In this document: piece after piece, positions 6,110-13,702 of the stretch | Position numbering within the stretch: position 1 is the first letter of the stretch | Layout: each line of letters starts with the position of its first letter | Assembly (NCBI GenBank): GCA_947178455.1 | Contig: CAMWYI010000027.1 | Location: 1-15,003 of the forward strand | Source of the DNA: an uncultured Alistipes sp. | GTDB taxonomy: Bacteria; Bacteroidota; Bacteroidia; Bacteroidales; Rikenellaceae | Direction: 5' to 3' | DNA length: 15,003 nt | The notes under the pieces: model-generated | Told to the model about the DNA's origin: nothing | What the model saw: only the letters and a program-made list of their open reading frames with translations | Database searches by the model: none | Program-made: the position numbers and the translations under genes

Positions 6110-7407
6110 GACTGGGCGGGGGATTGCAACGGCATGCGCACCGCAAATTCGCGCTCCGTATCGACGATTTCGACCTCGCAGCCCGTAATCAGCCGCCAGC
6201 GGTTGCACAGATTGTTCAGACCGATGCCGGTCGAGGGTTCGGGCGTGAGTTTGGGGACTTTGGGATTGGAAACCACCAGCCACGACCCTTCGGTGCGAAT
6301 CGAAATATGGAACGGATTGGCACGCGTAATCGTGTTGTGTTTCACGGCGTTGCCGATGAGCGGCTGCAACGACAGCGCAGGCAGCCGCCAATCCAGATAT
6401 TCCGGTGCAACGTCCATGTCGATGAAGAGCTTGTCGGCATAGCGGATTTTGAACAAGTATCCGTATGCCTCGACGAATTTCAACTCCTCGTCGAGCGTCA
6501 TCAAGGTGCTTTGGCCATTTTGGATGATGTATCGGAACGTGTAGGAGAGTTGGTCAATGTAAGTCAGCGCCTTTTCATTCTCTTTTTCGCGCACGAGCAT
6601 CGCCAGCGAATTGAGCGAATTGAAAAAGAAGTGCGGATTGATTTGCCCCACCAGCAGGTTGTAGCGGGTGGTGAGATTTTCGTTTTTCAGCTGTTCGTTT
6701 TCCAGCTCGACAGCCTGCCGCTGGGAAATCAGCGTATAAATACGCGCATAAAGCAACGATGCAACGACCGCGAACGTCCATTTCAGCAACAGCATGTAAT
6801 CGAACATGCGTCCGGTCGAAAAATTCGGAACGATATGCCCCGAACGCCAGTCGATGACCGGCGCCACGAAATAGCATGTAGCGGCAACGGCCACTCCCAC
6901 GACGGAAGCCCGTGCGACATCGCCTCCGTTGCGCCGCGTGGCGGTCACCACCGACAACAACACGAACGAAAGCAACAGATAGTAGAGCAGCTGCACCGAA
7001 ATATCCGTCGCGGCCGAAGGCCGGTTGAAGACCGTGCCGTAATCGAAATCGGCCCCGTTGCGCATCCTGAGTTTATGCAGCATCGGATGTGCGCCGTGTT
7101 TTCGATTCATCGGCATCAAGTCGATTACCAAACGGTCGCCGTCGGCCAATCCGAGCCGATGAATACGGTGCATCGGCGCATAGACGCTGTCTCCGTTTTC
7201 GTAGACGACGTAACCGTGTCCGTCGGGTGTCACGTGCAAGACGCCTTCATCGGGACGTTCGACAATCTGCCGTCGGGCAGGTGCAGGCTGTTGCGTGTCG
7301 CCCCGCTGCTCGACAACCAACAACAGCACATAGGAGAAATTGACCACCGTACTGATAGCCGCAGCGACCAGCAGGTTCAATATCCAATCCGAATAACGCA
7401 GTTTCAT
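6106..7407 (-). CDS. LytS-type sensor histidine kinase with a Rho-CSD-like segment
   Basis: 433-residue kinase of the His_kinase/LytS class (PF06580 type), partner of the adjacent LytTR regulator. Seen: membrane helices at about 12-32, 138-156, 168-185 and 203-225; a helical linker (about 226-250); phosphoacceptor His259 in QINPHFFFNSLNSL; ATP-binding region with SLQPLIGNAVKHN (346-358) and G-box TGIGLNNL (393-400). Four helices plus a cytoplasmic kinase core put residues 33-137 outside the inner membrane, supported by the Arg-rich 157-166 loop on the inside. Residues 54-118 resemble the cold-shock-type RNA-binding domain of Rho in motif order and spacing (see findings). The Glu normally preceding Asn in the LytS N-box (ENA) is Gly352. 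The ATG at 7407 is preferred over an upstream one that would overlap the previous gene; the gap to that gene is 10 bp. Confidence 0.92.
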   Translation of the reverse strand: MKLRYSDWILNLLVAAAISTVVNFSYVLLLVVEQRGDTQQPAPARRQIVERPDEGVLHVTPDGHGYVVYENGDSVYAPMHRIHRLGLADGDRLVIDLMPMNRKHGAHPMLHKLRMRNGADFDYGTVFNRPSAATDISVQLLYYLLLSFVLLSVVTATRRNGGDVARASVVGVAVAATCYFVAPVIDWRSGHIVPNFSTGRMFDYMLLLKWTFAVVASLLYARIYTLISQRQAVELENEQLKNENLTTRYNLLVGQINPHFFFNSLNSLAMLVREKENEKALTYIDQLSYTFRYIIQNGQSTLMTLDEELKFVEAYGYLFKIRYADKLFIDMDVAPEYLDWRLPALSLQPLIGNAVKHNTITRANPFHISIRTEGSWLVVSNPKVPKLTPEPSTGIGLNNLCNRWRLITGCEVEIVDTEREFAVRMPLQSPAQS

Positions 7408-7417
7408 CGTTCGGAGA

Positions 7418-7951
7418 TTATTCTTCGTCCTTGAACCACGACGCATAAAGCATATAGTCGCGGGCCGTGCGGCGGATGATTTCGTCGCGCTGTTCGGGCG
7501 TTACCGATTTGACCTTGCGGGCCGGTACGCCGGCATAGACCGAATCGGGTTCCAGCTGGGCATTCGAGAGCACCAGCGCATTGGCGGCGATGATGCACCC
7601 CGACGGCACGACAGCGTTGTCGAGCAGGGTAGCCCCCATGCCGATTAAACAGTTATCGCCGATGCGGGCTCCGTGAATAATGGCATTGTGTCCGACCGAA
7701 ACGTCGTTGCCAATGATAGTCTGCGACGGATGTTTCGCTCCGTCGTAAATCGTGTGGAGTACCACGCCGTCCTGAATGTTCGTGCGGTCGCCGATGACGA
7801 TTTTGTTCACGTCGCCGCGCAACACGGCATTGAACCATATCGAGCAATCGCGTCCGACCGTGACGTCGCCCACGATGACGGCCGTTTCGGCCACGAAGGT
7901 ATTTTCACCAATTACGGGTTCGTGCCCGCGCACTTTCCGAATGTATGCCAT
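7418..7951 (-). CDS. Gamma-carbonic-anhydrase-like hexapeptide-repeat protein
   Basis: 177-residue left-handed beta-helix protein of the gamma-CA/YrdA/PaaY group. Seen: repeated hexapeptide units (V-I-V-G-D-V, I-V-I-G-D-R, T-I-I-G-N-D, A-R-I-G-D-N) and the metal-ligand set His66, His88, His93 with the H-x4-H spacing of the second pair, plus Arg45, Asp47 and Gln60 at the positions that match catalytic Arg59, Asp61 and Gln75 of Methanosarcina Cam (family knowledge, recalled). A C-terminal helix (about 150-177) follows the coil. Whether it hydrates CO2 is unproven: many members are inactive or act on other substrates, and the acidic loop containing Cam Glu62/Glu84 is not evident here. No signal peptide, so cytoplasmic. 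It follows the lipoprotein gene by 4 bp and precedes the kinase by 10 bp. Confidence 0.9.
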   Translation of the reverse strand: MAYIRKVRGHEPVIGENTFVAETAVIVGDVTVGRDCSIWFNAVLRGDVNKIVIGDRTNIQDGVVLHTIYDGAKHPSQTIIGNDVSVGHNAIIHGARIGDNCLIGMGATLLDNAVVPSGCIIAANALVLSNAQLEPDSVYAGVPARKVKSVTPEQRDEIIRRTARDYMLYASWFKDEE

Positions 7952-7955
7952 AACT

Positions 7956-9173
7956 TTATAATACTTCTTTTATTTCTATCTCGTAATCCGCATTTTTCCC
8001 TTCGCGTTTCACTTCGATTCTGTGTCGGCCGGATACCCGCATCAAGCTGTCTGCATGTGTATGCGAGGCCAACACCACTCCGTCCCAGCCGACAACTACA
8101 TCCCCTGTTTGCAACCCTACGGGAGCGATATTGTCGAAGAGGCCCGTCACCATCCAACCGTCGCAAATATCCGTGCGGTCGATTATCGTGAATCCGGCTG
8201 TTTCATAGGGAAACGGCTCGTCGCAAACTTCCGTTCGGCGTAACCACAAAGCCGGTGTCGCAAAATCAATAGCAAAAACAAACCTTTCGAGCAGCTTGGT
8301 GCCGATTACGCCCTCGACATCCGCTCCGGCAAGATAACCGCTTTTATCGCGCGAAATGGATACCGGCACCATCGCAAATGTCTCTCCGCCAAAGTCAACC
8401 GTCGCAGCTCTGCAAATTTCGGTTTCCGATTCGCCGCCGACACCTCCCGCAATCGTGGCATAATGAACCCGCCGACCCGCATAACCGTCGAGCCCAGCTT
8501 TCTGTGCCGCCGGAGTATTGACAATCAATGTCGTACCGCATCCCATATCGAGCAGAAACCGACCGTCGACGATTCGTTCGTCATCGAACCGCACGCAGGC
8601 ATCGACCAGCAGGAAATCCCCTTGTTTTTCCAGCGGAAACCGTCGGAATCCGACACCGGCAAGCGTATCGGGGTTGACTGCTCGCATATATCCGCGACGC
8701 AAATCGAACAGCACGCAACTATCGGCAAAACGATTCAAATAATCCAAACCGAAAATGCCGTCGGCCTGCCTGCCTACAATCGCTTTCAAGTCGAGCACCG
8801 AGGTCATCCGACTTTCCAAGTGCAACGTATCGACATCGAACGTCAACGTGTCGAGTATAAGCTGCGCTTCTTTCCTTTGTGTACCTGCGCCCCAGATATT
8901 CGCTCGTCCGAGCCGTCGGGGGCTCCATTCGGAGCAGGCCAGCCACAACGAATCCACATGCAGGCCCACAGCTCCCGTGTCGAAAATCAGTCGGGCTGGA
9001 ATCGAATCGCAAAGCCGTGCATCGAAATAGAGATGCCCCTGATGATAATCGAACGGCAACGCCCCGTCGGGTAGCGTTTCGGCTTCAAGCGTCCCCGAAG
9101 CGGACGTTCCGCCGCAGCCAACCGACAAGAGGCAAAGCAATAGCGAAACAGAAAACAATAGGGTGCGTCTCAT
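7956..9173 (-). CDS. Retropepsin-like aspartic protease lipoprotein with C-terminal PDZ domain
   Basis: 405-residue lipoprotein: signal peptide and lipobox LSVGC with lipidated Cys20. Seen: two retropepsin-like half sites, ARLIFDTGAVG (Asp65) and GRFLLDMGCGTTL (Asp209), each followed by a hydrophobic ILG-type stretch (IFGLDYLNRF, 140-149; VIGTKLLERF in the second half), i.e. two copies of the Asp_protease_2-type fold in one chain; then a PDZ-like domain (about 327-405) with GLQTGDVVVGWDG. Bacteroidetes homologues of this layout are annotated as aspartyl protease/PDZ proteins; activity is usually untested. The second motif reads D-M-G instead of D-T/S-G. The ATG at 9173 overlaps the mazG TGA (ATGA), and the signal peptide starts there, so the slightly longer open frame is rejected. 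Likely anchored in a membrane facing the periplasm. Confidence 0.87.
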   Translation of the reverse strand: MRRTLLFSVSLLLCLLSVGCGGTSASGTLEAETLPDGALPFDYHQGHLYFDARLCDSIPARLIFDTGAVGLHVDSLWLACSEWSPRRLGRANIWGAGTQRKEAQLILDTLTFDVDTLHLESRMTSVLDLKAIVGRQADGIFGLDYLNRFADSCVLFDLRRGYMRAVNPDTLAGVGFRRFPLEKQGDFLLVDACVRFDDERIVDGRFLLDMGCGTTLIVNTPAAQKAGLDGYAGRRVHYATIAGGVGGESETEICRAATVDFGGETFAMVPVSISRDKSGYLAGADVEGVIGTKLLERFVFAIDFATPALWLRRTEVCDEPFPYETAGFTIIDRTDICDGWMVTGLFDNIAPVGLQTGDVVVGWDGVVLASHTHADSLMRVSGRHRIEVKREGKNADYEIEIKEVL

Positions 9174-9955
9174 TCTGTTTTTTCTTCGTGTTTCGCCGCT
9201 TGCCACAGCGCTTCCATTTCATCGAGCGTCAGTTCATGCAACGCATGTCCTTTTGCTTCTGATTGTTGCTCCATATAATTGAAGCGACGGATAAACTTCT
9301 TGTTCGTGCGCTCCAAAGCCGCTTCGGGGTCGACACCGTAGAGCCGGCAGGCATTAATCAGCGCAAAGAACAGGTCGCCGAACTCGCCTTCCAGTTCCTC
9401 TTTGCGCCCCGCTTTCATTTCGGCTTCCACTTCGCCGATTTCCTCCTGCACCTTGTCCCAGACATCCTCCTTTTTCTGCCAGTCGAAACCCGTCGCAGCC
9501 GCCTTTTCGCCCACACGGTAGGCTTTTACCATTGCCGGAAGCGAACGCGGAACGCCACCCAGCGTACCGCTTTTGCGGTTCTTCTTGCGGAGTTTAAGTT
9601 CCTCCCATTTGGCTTTCACCTCGTCGGGCGTATTGGCGTGAATCTCGCCGTAGACATGCGGATGACGGTATATCAATTTATCGCACAACGCATTGGCCAC
9701 GTCGCCGAAGTCGAACGCGCCTTGTTCCTCGCCCAACTTGGAGTAAAAAACCACGTGCAGCAACAAGTCGCCCAACTCCTCTTTGATACCCTCCATGTTG
9801 CGGTCGGATATGGCATCGACCAGCTCGAACGTCTCCTCGATAGTGTTATTGCGCAACGACTCGAAAGTCTGTTCGCGATCCCAAGGGCATTCGCGTCGCA
9901 AACGGTTCATCACTTCCAGCAGACGGGCCGTAGCCTCCAAACGTTTGTCTTCCAT
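9170..9955 (-). CDS. mazG: Nucleoside triphosphate pyrophosphohydrolase MazG
   Basis: 261-residue all-alpha NTP pyrophosphatase (NTP + H2O to NMP + PPi), cytoplasmic; it removes non-canonical or excess (d)NTPs, and in E. coli influences (p)ppGpp and MazEF-linked survival. Seen: two tandem MazG domains. The first has the Mg-binding set E40, E41, E44 with E60 and D63 (IKEELGDLLLHVVF); the linker includes KLIYRHPHVYG and GVPRSLPAMVKAYRVGEKAAATGFDW, a highly conserved MazG signature; the second has E171, E172, E175 with E191 and D194 (EFGDLFFALINACR). Length matches E. coli MazG (263 residues, recalled). The start at 9955 is chosen because homology begins at MEDKRLEA, and a -7 box lies 24 bp upstream; the longer open frame would run through the promoter. 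It is the first gene of a five-gene operon. Confidence 0.96.
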   Translation of the reverse strand: MEDKRLEATARLLEVMNRLRRECPWDREQTFESLRNNTIEETFELVDAISDRNMEGIKEELGDLLLHVVFYSKLGEEQGAFDFGDVANALCDKLIYRHPHVYGEIHANTPDEVKAKWEELKLRKKNRKSGTLGGVPRSLPAMVKAYRVGEKAAATGFDWQKKEDVWDKVQEEIGEVEAEMKAGRKEELEGEFGDLFFALINACRLYGVDPEAALERTNKKFIRRFNYMEQQSEAKGHALHELTLDEMEALWQAAKHEEKTE

Positions 9956-9978
9956 TACTTTCTTCGATTTACTTCTCG

Positions 9979-9986
9979 CAAAGTTA
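9979..9986 (-). promoter_or_regulatory. -7 promoter box TAACTTTG for the mazG operon
   Basis: On the minus strand TAACTTTG (9986-9979) matches TAnnTTTG perfectly, 24 bp before the mazG ATG. The -33 region is a T/A run without a clear TTG. It is the only good promoter seen for the whole 9955-to-5345 gene block. The 79-bp divergent gap must also hold the GH20 promoter; the best plus-strand candidate there is the T run ending in G at 10008-10015, which is weak. Confidence 0.55.
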
Positions 9987-10034
9987 GGAAAATTCGTAAA
10001 AAAACGCTTTTTTTGTCGAAAACAATCCGTATTC

Positions 10035-12176
10035 ATGCACCATTTTCGACTTGCGTTCATCCTCCTCGTTTTAGGAAGCAACCTCTTTCCGGCCTGTTCG
10101 CGGACTTTGCCCGACCGATGCATCATCGGCCCGTCATCCCGCATAACCTGCCCTGCGGAACTCGCACCGATTTCCGACTATCTCGCCCAATACCTGCCCG
10201 CTGCAGTCGACCCGAAAGGCCCCAATACCGATGCCGACATCCGACTGACCGTCGACACAGCGCTCGTAGCCGAAGGTTTCCGGCTCGAAATCCGACCGAC
10301 CGATGTTCGCATTGCGGGCGGCGGTTACGGCGGCGTATTCAACGGTGTGCAAGCACTATTCCGGTTGATGCCGGCCGAAATTTATGCCAAACAGCAGCCG
10401 GCACGAATCGAATTGCCCGACACGGTGCTGACCGATGCGCCGCGTTTCGCTTATCGCGGCATGATGCTCGATGTCGCCCGCACGTGGCAGGGCCCCGATG
10501 CCGTTCGGCGGTTCATCGACCTACTGGCCTACCACCGCATCAACAAGCTCCACCTCCATTTGGCCGACGACGAGGGCTGGCGCATCGAAATCAAATCGCA
10601 CCCCGAACTGACCGAAATCGGCGGATTTCGCGGCGACGATTCGCCCGTACGGGCCGTTTATGGCAAGTGGGACGAGAAATACGGCGGCTACTTCACCCAA
10701 CAGCAAATGCGCGACCTAATCGACTATGCGGCCATGCGCAACATCGAAATCATCCCCGAAATCGACCTGCCGGGCCACAGCCGCAACATCGCCTCCGTCC
10801 ACCCCGAAATCCGGTGCAATTATCCGCCCGACACCGTTTCGACCAACGGCTACGACTATCGTTCGGCATGGTGCGTGGCCCGCGAAGAGAACTACACGCT
10901 GCTTGCCGATATTCTGCACGAAATCTGCGAATTGTTCCCGTCGGAATACATCCACATCGGCGGCGACGAGGTCGATTTTTCGCAATGGAAGCGTTGCCCC
11001 GATTGTCGTGCGCTGATGCAGCGCAAAGGGATGACCGACCCGATGATGCTCGAAGAGTATTTCATGGACCGGCTTACGGAGATACTCGCCGCACACGGGA
11101 AACGACCGGGTGTCTGGAACGAAGCAGCGGCTTCGGGACACTTCACTCACGACTGCCGCGCATACGGCTGGGAACATGTCAAAGGGTGTCTGAACGTAAC
11201 GGCACGAGGGTATGAAACGGTCGTCATGCCGGGCGAATACTTCTATTTCGACATGCGCCAAACCCCCGAAGAGGACGGTCACGACTGGGCCGCGATTTTC
11301 GACGCCCGGAAAGTTTACGGATTCGATTTCGCGAAACTCGGATTCAGCGAGGAGCAAATGAAGCACGTCATCGGGCTCGAAGGCACCTTTTTCAGCGAGG
11401 CTTACGTTTCGCACGAGCCGGAACGGCCCGACTACCTCGATTACATGTGTTATCCGCGCATCTGCGCGCTGGCGCACATCGCTTGGCAGGGCAACGACGA
11501 GGGATGGGACGCTTTCTACCGCCAACTTGTCACAGAGCATTACGACCGCATGGCGGCTATGGGCATCCGCTTCCGGCTCTTTCCGCCCAAACTGACCTAC
11601 CATGAGGGAAAATTGAGCGTTACGACCGACGACAATTCGCAGGTATTCTATATTAAAGAGGGGGAGACGGAAGAACATCGTTACAAACGACCGATTCGCA
11701 CCGACCGGCCGCATCTGTACCGCTTTTTCACCCGTTACCGTACTGCCCGCAGCCCTTATGTGGCGGACAAATCCTATTACCGCACCATTACGCCCGCACT
11801 GACCATCACGACCTCGATGGGCGAAAGTTCGGGGTTGCCGTATTCTAACGCAGAGAACTACAAAGGGTTGTCGCGCACGCGCCGTGCATGCCGTCAGCAG
11901 GACTGGATTCGCTACGATTTCGCGCAACCGGTTGCGTGCCGGGAAATGTACCTGCAAACGGGCAACCGCCAACTGCCGAAAACGATTGTGACGACCGGCT
12001 ATGCAGAGGTATCCTATGACGGAGAGACGTTCGAGCGAGCAGGTGAATTGGAAAAGGGCAGCATCACGCTGCACCCCGACCGACCGATAAAGACAGTGCG
12101 AATCACATCGACTTGCGACGACAACGGCACCCCTTACGTCACCATTCAGCCGCCGAAAATCAAACCGGTATTATAG
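10035..12176 (+). CDS. GH20 beta-N-acetylhexosaminidase lipoprotein
   Basis: 713-residue exo-beta-N-acetylhexosaminidase, removing terminal beta-GlcNAc/GalNAc from glycans such as mucin or N-glycans, or from chitobiose and peptidoglycan fragments; the exact substrate is not readable. Seen: a lipoprotein-like signal sequence with FPAC (Cys21, relaxed lipobox); a GH20b alpha/beta domain (about 25-135, with GGGYGGVFNGVQALFRL); the (beta/alpha)8 catalytic domain (about 138-495) opening RFAYRGMMLDVAR, with HLHLADDEGWRIEI (173-186), IIPEIDLPGHS (239-249) and the catalytic Asp311-Glu312 pair in HIGGDEVD of substrate-assisted catalysis; then about 200 residues with an Ig-like part and a discoidin-like module (from about 625). 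The ATG at 10035 is chosen because the signal peptide begins there; a longer upstream frame antisense to mazG is spurious. It is the only plus-strand gene and has no Sus partners beside it. Confidence 0.94.
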   Translation: MHHFRLAFILLVLGSNLFPACSRTLPDRCIIGPSSRITCPAELAPISDYLAQYLPAAVDPKGPNTDADIRLTVDTALVAEGFRLEIRPTDVRIAGGGYGGVFNGVQALFRLMPAEIYAKQQPARIELPDTVLTDAPRFAYRGMMLDVARTWQGPDAVRRFIDLLAYHRINKLHLHLADDEGWRIEIKSHPELTEIGGFRGDDSPVRAVYGKWDEKYGGYFTQQQMRDLIDYAAMRNIEIIPEIDLPGHSRNIASVHPEIRCNYPPDTVSTNGYDYRSAWCVAREENYTLLADILHEICELFPSEYIHIGGDEVDFSQWKRCPDCRALMQRKGMTDPMMLEEYFMDRLTEILAAHGKRPGVWNEAAASGHFTHDCRAYGWEHVKGCLNVTARGYETVVMPGEYFYFDMRQTPEEDGHDWAAIFDARKVYGFDFAKLGFSEEQMKHVIGLEGTFFSEAYVSHEPERPDYLDYMCYPRICALAHIAWQGNDEGWDAFYRQLVTEHYDRMAAMGIRFRLFPPKLTYHEGKLSVTTDDNSQVFYIKEGETEEHRYKRPIRTDRPHLYRFFTRYRTARSPYVADKSYYRTITPALTITTSMGESSGLPYSNAENYKGLSRTRRACRQQDWIRYDFAQPVACREMYLQTGNRQLPKTIVTTGYAEVSYDGETFERAGELEKGSITLHPDRPIKTVRITSTCDDNGTPYVTIQPPKIKPVL

Positions 12177-12177
12177 A

Positions 12178-13701
12178 CTATTCCGCCAGCATCCGGTCGA
12201 GTTTCGGGCGTATTTCCGATGATTCGGGACGCGGCGCATCAAGGTCGACCAACCGACCGTTGCGGTCATAGAGAATCAAATGCGGAATGCGACGATTGTC
12301 GATTTCTTTCAGAAACTTACAATTTTTCGCATTCAGCACGCGGAAACAGAACGCACCCGTTTCTGCAACGCGGTACTTGGCAACGGCCCGTTTCCATTGG
12401 TACGGCGTATCGTTGATTGCCAGATATACGAATGCGACATCCCGTGCGGCGTATGCCTTGCGCAGTTCCAAAGCAGCCGACATTCCGGCACAGCAAGGGC
12501 CGCACCACGAAGCCCAAAAATCCACCAGCACGACTTTTCCGCGCAGACGGTCGAGTAGGTCGGCATAATCCGTTCGGTTGCCTGCCGAATCTTCAAGCAC
12601 CAAATCGTTTGAATAGCCCTCTTTTGTCCGATTTTTCCCGACAATCGGTTTCATCGTAAAAGTCGAATCGCCGGACAGTTCCGTATAAATCGCATTACAC
12701 TGCCGGACGAACTCCGTCGGATAGCTTGTCCAGCCCCAATCGTCGGATGAAACGCGCTCCATCATCATTCGCAAAGCTGCGATACGGGCATAACGCGAGA
12801 GGGTAGTATCACCAGCTATCCGTTCGCAATCAGTCACCGTAAACCGATGCGGTAGCAGTCGCACTGCCAATCGGTGCGAAAAAGCATAATGCATCAACGA
12901 ATCCGAAGCTAATATCCGGCGCAACGCACTTTCAGGCACCTGCTTTTTCCTGTTCGGGAACGGCGAATCGAGGTCGTCCAACGACCTTTCATTCGGCAAA
13001 TGGCGTCCGCGCAAGTAATCCGCATAGCGGTTCGTCAACTCACCGTTTCGTTCCAACGAATCCAACCGAGCAGCATAATCCACCCGATAAACCCGATACA
13101 CCTCGCACAAAGAATCGAGATTCGGACATCGAACGCGATAATTCGCCAACACTTCTTCATATTTCGGATTCTTCCGGTATTTCGGTTCGTGCAACCCCCG
13201 CCACATAAGCCGATAATTGTCATCGGTGCAGACGGTTTGCAGACTGAAACCCGTAGCGGCGTGGACGCTGCGTGCATCCGCTTCGGGAAGGTTGTACATC
13301 CACGTATTCCATTCCGAACGCAGACTACGGATATGCGGACGCAGATTCTCACCATAGGTAAACAATACCGTATCGCCCGCTTCCAGCAGGTAGTAATTGT
13401 CCTCGACCGCCTGATTCCGGTGCATGATTTCGGCATAGCCTCGATAAGTCGGAACCGTCAGCGTATCCCGCCCTATTTGCGGCGGAAAATAATGACGCAG
13501 GACACACGTACTGTCCACATAATCGACAATCGTTTCCGGCAGACAGGAGCGATTCCCCAAGAAACGGTCCGTTGACGTATGGTCGGGACAATTCTCGAAA
13601 ATAAGAGTTACGGTATCCGGCTCCGGCCGCAGGGACACATCCGTACACGAAACGACGGACAACACCACGACCGCTATACCCAAAAGGTTCTTCATACCCA
13701 T
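12178..13701 (-). CDS. TlpA/thioredoxin-like lipoprotein with a large N-terminal region
   Basis: 507-residue (505 if started at Met3, position 13695) lipoprotein: hydrophobic start and lipobox VVSC (Cys19). Seen: a C-terminal thioredoxin fold (about 380-507) with DFWASWCGPCC (active-site Cys400 and Cys403), a cis-proline in RIPHLILYDRNG (Pro473), and two further cysteines (about 452 and 461). It is therefore likely a periplasm-facing thiol-disulfide reductase of the TlpA/ResA kind. The first about 350 mature residues are not recognised: beta-rich at the start, then helical with charged DSL/ERN repeats, possibly a substrate- or partner-binding module like those in other Bacteroidetes TlpA-like lipoproteins. 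The gene ends one base from the GH20 stop. Its start lies directly below the pheT terminator, and no good -7 box was found upstream. Confidence 0.87.
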   Translation of the reverse strand: MGMKNLLGIAVVVLSVVSCTDVSLRPEPDTVTLIFENCPDHTSTDRFLGNRSCLPETIVDYVDSTCVLRHYFPPQIGRDTLTVPTYRGYAEIMHRNQAVEDNYYLLEAGDTVLFTYGENLRPHIRSLRSEWNTWMYNLPEADARSVHAATGFSLQTVCTDDNYRLMWRGLHEPKYRKNPKYEEVLANYRVRCPNLDSLCEVYRVYRVDYAARLDSLERNGELTNRYADYLRGRHLPNERSLDDLDSPFPNRKKQVPESALRRILASDSLMHYAFSHRLAVRLLPHRFTVTDCERIAGDTTLSRYARIAALRMMMERVSSDDWGWTSYPTEFVRQCNAIYTELSGDSTFTMKPIVGKNRTKEGYSNDLVLEDSAGNRTDYADLLDRLRGKVVLVDFWASWCGPCCAGMSAALELRKAYAARDVAFVYLAINDTPYQWKRAVAKYRVAETGAFCFRVLNAKNCKFLKEIDNRRIPHLILYDRNGRLVDLDAPRPESSEIRPKLDRMLAE

Positions 13702-13702
13702 A

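Larger units (their letters stand above)
5281..9986 (-). other. Five-gene transcription unit: mazG, protease/PDZ lipoprotein, gamma-CA, LytS kinase, LytTR regulator
   Basis: Five same-strand genes joined by -4, +4, +10 and -4 bp, bracketed by a -7 box (9979-9986) and a strong intrinsic terminator (5281-5317). No internal promoter or hairpin can fit in the junctions. The two 4-bp ATGA overlaps (mazG/lipoprotein and kinase/regulator) imply translational coupling. Operon structure is inferred from spacing and flanking signals. Confidence 0.8.

Noticed and set aside
4805..6442. 545-codon plus-strand open frame
   Set aside because: It crosses a terminator, a promoter and three real minus-strand genes and has no domain; a shadow.
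6124..7434. 436-codon plus-strand open frame opposite the kinase gene
   Set aside because: Antisense shadow of a well-supported LytS kinase.
9170..9955. Toxin-antitoxin or phage-defence island suggested by mazG
   Set aside because: It is the standard two-domain housekeeping MazG with no MazE/MazF, nuclease or other defence gene nearby.
9783..10034. 84-codon N-terminal extension of the GH20 gene
   Set aside because: It lies antisense to mazG and over the divergent promoter region; the lipoprotein signal peptide starts at 10035.
9956..10144. 63-codon N-terminal extension of mazG
   Set aside because: It would cover the -7 box and overlap the GH20 start; MazG homology begins at 9955.
9263..11215. 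650-codon plus-strand open frame
   Set aside because: It runs antisense through mazG and then in a wrong frame through GH20; the translation is low-complexity Arg/His-rich.
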